From: CAVXTF01 sp963701375
Lineage (GTDB): Bacteria > Actinomycetota > Acidimicrobiia > Acidimicrobiales > CAVXTF01
NCBI GenBank assembly: GCA_963701375.1
Contig: CAVOZT010000001.1
Span: 868,001-932,000 of the forward strand
Reading direction: 5' to 3'
Length of the DNA: 64,000 nucleotides
The number at the start of each line of letters is the position of its first letter. Position 1 is the first letter of the stretch. The position numbers were made by a program, and so were the translations under genes. The notes beneath the pieces were generated by a model. It searched no databases. It worked only from the letters and a program-made list of their open reading frames with translations, and was not told where the DNA came from. Positions 61,570 through 64,000 of the stretch are shown piece by piece.

Positions 61570-61585
61570 AACCCACAATTGGGTT
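61570..61585. repeat. Inverted repeat near the distal att site
   Basis: AACCCA-CAAT-TGGGTT, 47 bases inside the island end. Possibly an arm-type or excisionase site; no direct support. Confidence 0.35.
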
Positions 61586-61677
61586 GTCTACCTTTGACCG
61601 ACAGGGACCGGTTTTGCCCGCCCGCTCGCGCCCAGATCGCGCCCGCAACCCGGCAGCACCGACAGGTGGCGCGTAGT

Positions 61678-61704
61678 GTAGATGCGTCTCGTGGACGCAT
61701 CTAC
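61678..61704. repeat. Perfect 11-bp inverted repeat in the island
   Basis: GTAGATGCGTC-TCGTG-GACGCATCTAC. No T-run. May be an operator or recombination-related site in the roughly 375-base gene-free left end of the island. Confidence 0.6.
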
Positions 61705-61899
61705 GAACCAACACGACACGAGTACGATCCCGGCTCGTTTCAAAGGCCGTAACGACACACAACCGCACGGTGTAAGCCCCGGAGTATGAAGCGATTGCTA
61801 CGGCGGCGGGTGCTGCCAGATAGCTTTTACTCCCCGAGAGTTGCCAGCCAAAGAGGTAGCATTCCCTGCGACCACGAGGGTGCGAAGGGGAGAAAAGAG

Positions 61900-62292
61900 A
61901 TGCCTGAGTTCCCTGCCATTACTCACGTGGCGCTAACGGTTACGAGCCTTGAACGGAGTGTGCCTTGGTACAAGGATCTGTTCGGCTCGGACCCAATCCT
62001 TGACGAGGACACAGGTCCGTTCCAGCGCGTCGCTTGGCTTACCGGCGGCACAATCGTTGGCGTAACTCAGTTCCCTGACTTGGACAGCACTGAGCCGTTC
62101 AACGAGCGGCGGCCGGGGCTCGATCATCTGGCTTTCGGCTGTGCCAACCGCGATGAGTTAAAGGCATGGGAAATCCGTCTTAACGAACTCGGCATCCCCA
62201 ACGGTAGCATCGTGGACACGCCTTACTACTCGGCATTGTCGTTTCGAGATCCCGACAACATCGCACTTGAGTTCTTCGCACCCCGGGGCTAA
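61900..62292 (+). CDS. VOC family (glyoxalase/bleomycin-resistance-like) protein
   Basis: 130 residues from ATG 61900, after AGGGGAGAAAAG. ITHVALTVTSLERSVPWYKD opens the first beta-alpha-beta-beta-beta module (His ligand), GLDHLAFGCANRDELKAWEI the second, and LSFRDPDNIALEFFAP ends with the Glu ligand. Complete; function could be metal-dependent isomerisation, dioxygenation or drug binding. Cargo of the island. Confidence 0.9.
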   Translation: MPEFPAITHVALTVTSLERSVPWYKDLFGSDPILDEDTGPFQRVAWLTGGTIVGVTQFPDLDSTEPFNERRPGLDHLAFGCANRDELKAWEIRLNELGIPNGSIVDTPYYSALSFRDPDNIALEFFAPRG

Positions 62293-62297
62293 GACCG

Positions 62298-62762
62298 GTG
62301 AAGTATCCGACTGCTTATCGGCCATCCCATACCGCCGGGATGGGGCCATTGCTGATCGGCGCTTCTATAGATATCCAGGGTCTGACTGCGGGCGGTCCGA
62401 GACACCAGCCGTCAGCGACCACGTGTCGGGACCCTAGAGCGATGTTGCGATATCGCATGATGGCGAGGGGCGCTGAGGAGAATGAGGCCGCCAAATGGTC
62501 GTTAGCGGGCATTCGGGAGGGTGCCCGAGTCGCAGACATCGGATGCGGCCCGGGTGCCGTATTTCGACTGTTGGCCGAGCATGTCGGCACCAAAAGGTCC
62601 GTGATCGGGGTTGACGCCGACCCTGCGGCGGTTGTCGAAGGCCATTGAGGAGATCGAGGGGCTCGCGCAGGCAAGGGCCAGGGTTGGTTCGGCAACCGCC
62701 ACCGCACTGGATCCCGGCAGCTGCGATGTCGTCATGTGTCGCCATGTCCTGGCTCATAACGG
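62298..62762 (+). pseudogene. Truncated SAM-dependent methyltransferase
   Basis: Motif I (VADIGCGPGAVFRLLAEHVG) and IGVDAD are in one frame, which ends at 62648; KAIEEIEGLAQARARVG and DPGSCDVVMCRHVLAHNG follow in another. After LAHNG the similarity stops and the sequence joins an integrase remnant. Both a frameshift (near 62635) and a deletion have destroyed the gene. Confidence 0.7.
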
Positions 62763-62821
62763 GGCCACGTCAAACCCTCGACAGTGCGCTCGTGGCACGC
62801 TGCGATCGCCAGGAAACACCC

Positions 62822-63652
62822 GTCGACAGCTGCAAGGCATACGGGTTGCTCTCCACGATCTTCCGGACCGCCCTGGCGGATGAACTCATAGTGCGGACTC
62901 CGTGTCGCGTTGAAGGCGCCGGAACTGAGCGAGCGCCGGAACGGCCTACGGTCACGGTCCGCGAAGCCCATGTGCTTGCTGACGCCATGCCCGAGCGTCT
63001 GCGTCTCCTCGTGTTGCTGGCTTCATGGTGTGGATTACGACGTGGGGAGTTACACGCACTACGACGCAAGGACGTTGACCAGCTCCACCAACTGATCCGA
63101 CTCGAGCGAACCGCTGATCACAGTGGCGGCACGGTTTCGTTCGGACCGCCCAAGACGGCAGCTGGCGTTCGTTCCATCGCCTATCCGTCATCCATTGCTG
63201 CGGACTTGAACGATCATCTCGCTCGGTACGTCGCGGGCGATGCTGACTCGCTCCTGTTCACGGGCGAGAAGGGTGGTCCACTACGCCTCTGTGTACTGCA
63301 ACCCGCGTGGGACGCAGCACGACGGAGTGTTGGTCGACCCGATCTGCACTTGCACGACTTGAGGCATGCGTCTGCAACCTGGGCCGCTGTCGTTGGAGCG
63401 ACGACGAAAGAGCTAATGGCTCGACTCGGACACGCGAGTCCGGCTGCAGCCCTGCGATACCAGCACGCGACAACTGACCGAGACCGAGTGATCGCGGACG
63501 CACTCGCTGGGCTTTCTCAGTCTGCAGTCGTCGTGCCGTTGGAAGGACAGCAAAACCGGAAAAACGCACGTCCTTCGCGCCCGTTCCCGCCCAGCCGAAT
63601 TGACTCACTAGACGCGGGACTAATTTCGGTTGCCCTGACCTGGGATAACGTG
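62822..63652 (+). pseudogene. Tyrosine recombinase (integrase), N-terminus deleted
   Basis: Catalytic domain of a phage-type integrase: KAYGLLSTIFRTALADELIV (end of the core-binding domain), CGLRRGELHALRRKDVD (Arg I), FGPPKTAAGVRS (Lys), LHLHDLRHASATW (His-x-x-Arg), RLGHASPAAALRYQHATTDR (His and nucleophile Tyr). All catalytic residues are present, but the arm-binding N-terminus is lost at the junction with the methyltransferase fragment, and the frame runs on through the tRNA gene to 63958. End point approximate. Confidence 0.82.
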
Positions 63653-63653
63653 A

Positions 63654-63701
63654 GAGCGGGCGACGGGGATCGAACCCGCATAACCAGCTTGGAAGGCTGG
63701 G
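63654..63701 (-). repeat. Proximal attachment site (48 bp) in tRNA-Gly
   Basis: Second copy of the 48-bp repeat, covering the 3' part of tRNA-Gly(TCC) from the anticodon arm to the discriminator base. Confidence 0.92.
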
Positions 63702-63725
63702 GCTCTGCCATTGAGCTACGCCCGC
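63655..63725 (-). tRNA. tRNA-Gly (anticodon TCC)
   Basis: 71 bases without encoded CCA. Acceptor GCGGGCG pairs with CGCCCGC; the D arm contains TAGCTCAATGGCAGAGC; the anticodon stem CCAGC/GCTGG encloses CTTCCAA with TCC; the T arm is GCGGGTTCGATCCCCGT. Intact cloverleaf; serves as the element's integration site. Confidence 0.95.
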
Positions 63726-63820
63726 GGAGCAGACCGAGGCTAGCGAAGTCCGACGGTCGGGTTCTAACGACCTTCGCGGTCGTTGTGAACACGAGACCCG
63801 ACTTCAGTGAAAATTTCGGG

Positions 63821-63892
63821 TCGGGGAGGGGGGACTTGAACCCCCGACCTCCTGCTCCCAAAGCAGGTGCGCTACCACTGCGCTACTCCCCG
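63821..63892 (-). tRNA. tRNA-Pro (anticodon TGG)
   Basis: 72 bases without CCA, acceptor CGGGGAG/CTCCCCG, discriminator A. D arm TAGCGCAGTGGTAGCGC; anticodon stem CCTGC/GCAGG around TTTGGGA with TGG; T arm TCGGGGGTTCAAGTCCCCC. No element is inserted in this one. Confidence 0.95.
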
Positions 63893-64000
63893 GTTGAGAT
63901 AGACGAACCGGGAGAAACTTACTGGACGGATGATCTCATCGATTCCCGACCGTGCTAGTTGCCTGCTAGTTACCTTCAGCCGTTTTCGGATACAGCCCGA

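Larger units (their letters stand above)
61476..63701. mobile_element. Small decayed integrative element in tRNA-Gly
   Basis: A perfect 48-bp repeat lies at 61476-61523 and 63654-63701; the right copy is the 3' part of an intact tRNA-Gly gene. The 2.2-kb interval contains a tyrosine integrase without its N-terminus directly next to the tRNA, a VOC-family gene and a broken methyltransferase, plus inverted repeats near the distal end. This is the classical arrangement of an integrated element that rebuilt the tRNA 3' end, now internally deleted. Confidence 0.87.

Noticed and set aside
63653..63958. C-terminal extension of the integrase through the tRNA
   Set aside because: The reading GDGDRTRITSLEGWGS is translated tRNA-Gly antisense; integrase similarity ends before it.

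Overview
The window looks like chromosomal DNA of a high-GC actinobacterium, most likely of the Acidimicrobiia. Points in favour are F420-type luciferase-like enzymes, a mycothiol-conjugate-amidase homologue, a DUF2469-YraN-comM-dprA neighbourhood, a PspA-HtpX-PspAB cluster, a DtxR regulator with a matching iron box, and a secreted protein built from GGGYWLVGDDGG repeats, common in that class. The placement is inference, since no rRNA or phylogenetic marker search was possible.

Layout. 0-5.6 kb: translation and RNA-maturation cluster (ffh, rpsP, khpA, rimM, trmD, rplS, DUF2469, yraN) and an enoyl-CoA hydratase. 5.9-16 kb: small-molecule enzymes, then a carbohydrate uptake locus on the minus strand (substrate-binding lipoprotein, ATPase, two permeases; MFS exporter; DeoR regulator) with a divergent HAD phosphatase. 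16-20.2 kb: a disordered region in which degenerate copies of the comM leader and first codons flank a large repeat-built secreted protein. 20.2-23.5 kb: comM, dprA and a pilin-like protein, a possible DNA-uptake group. 23.7-40 kb: oxidoreductases, fumC with a structured leader, a PspA stress module, mycothiol and F420 enzymes, and purE. 40-51 kb: a membrane-anchored ECF sigma factor, a RecB-like nuclease, a mannosyltransferase-like protein, iron regulation, and an overlapping operon for membrane electron transfer (ApbE, ferric-reductase-like cytochrome, NuoF-like protein, ferredoxin). 51-61.4 kb: acyl-CoA, hydrolase and transport genes and a strong terminator. 61.5-63.7 kb: a small decayed integrative island in the 3' end of tRNA-Gly(TCC), bounded by a perfect 48-bp repeat. 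A tRNA-Pro(TGG) gene follows.

A second theme is single-base indels. comM, a quinone-oxidoreductase homologue, an amidohydrolase (two compensating), mca, a DsbA-like gene, a PMT-like gene, a NuoF-like gene and an alpha/beta hydrolase each need one base added or removed to give a full-length product, and in every case the corrected length is a multiple of three. Several lie in G or C runs. Sequencing or assembly error is the simplest explanation, but comM sits beside degenerate copies of itself and deserves separate scrutiny.
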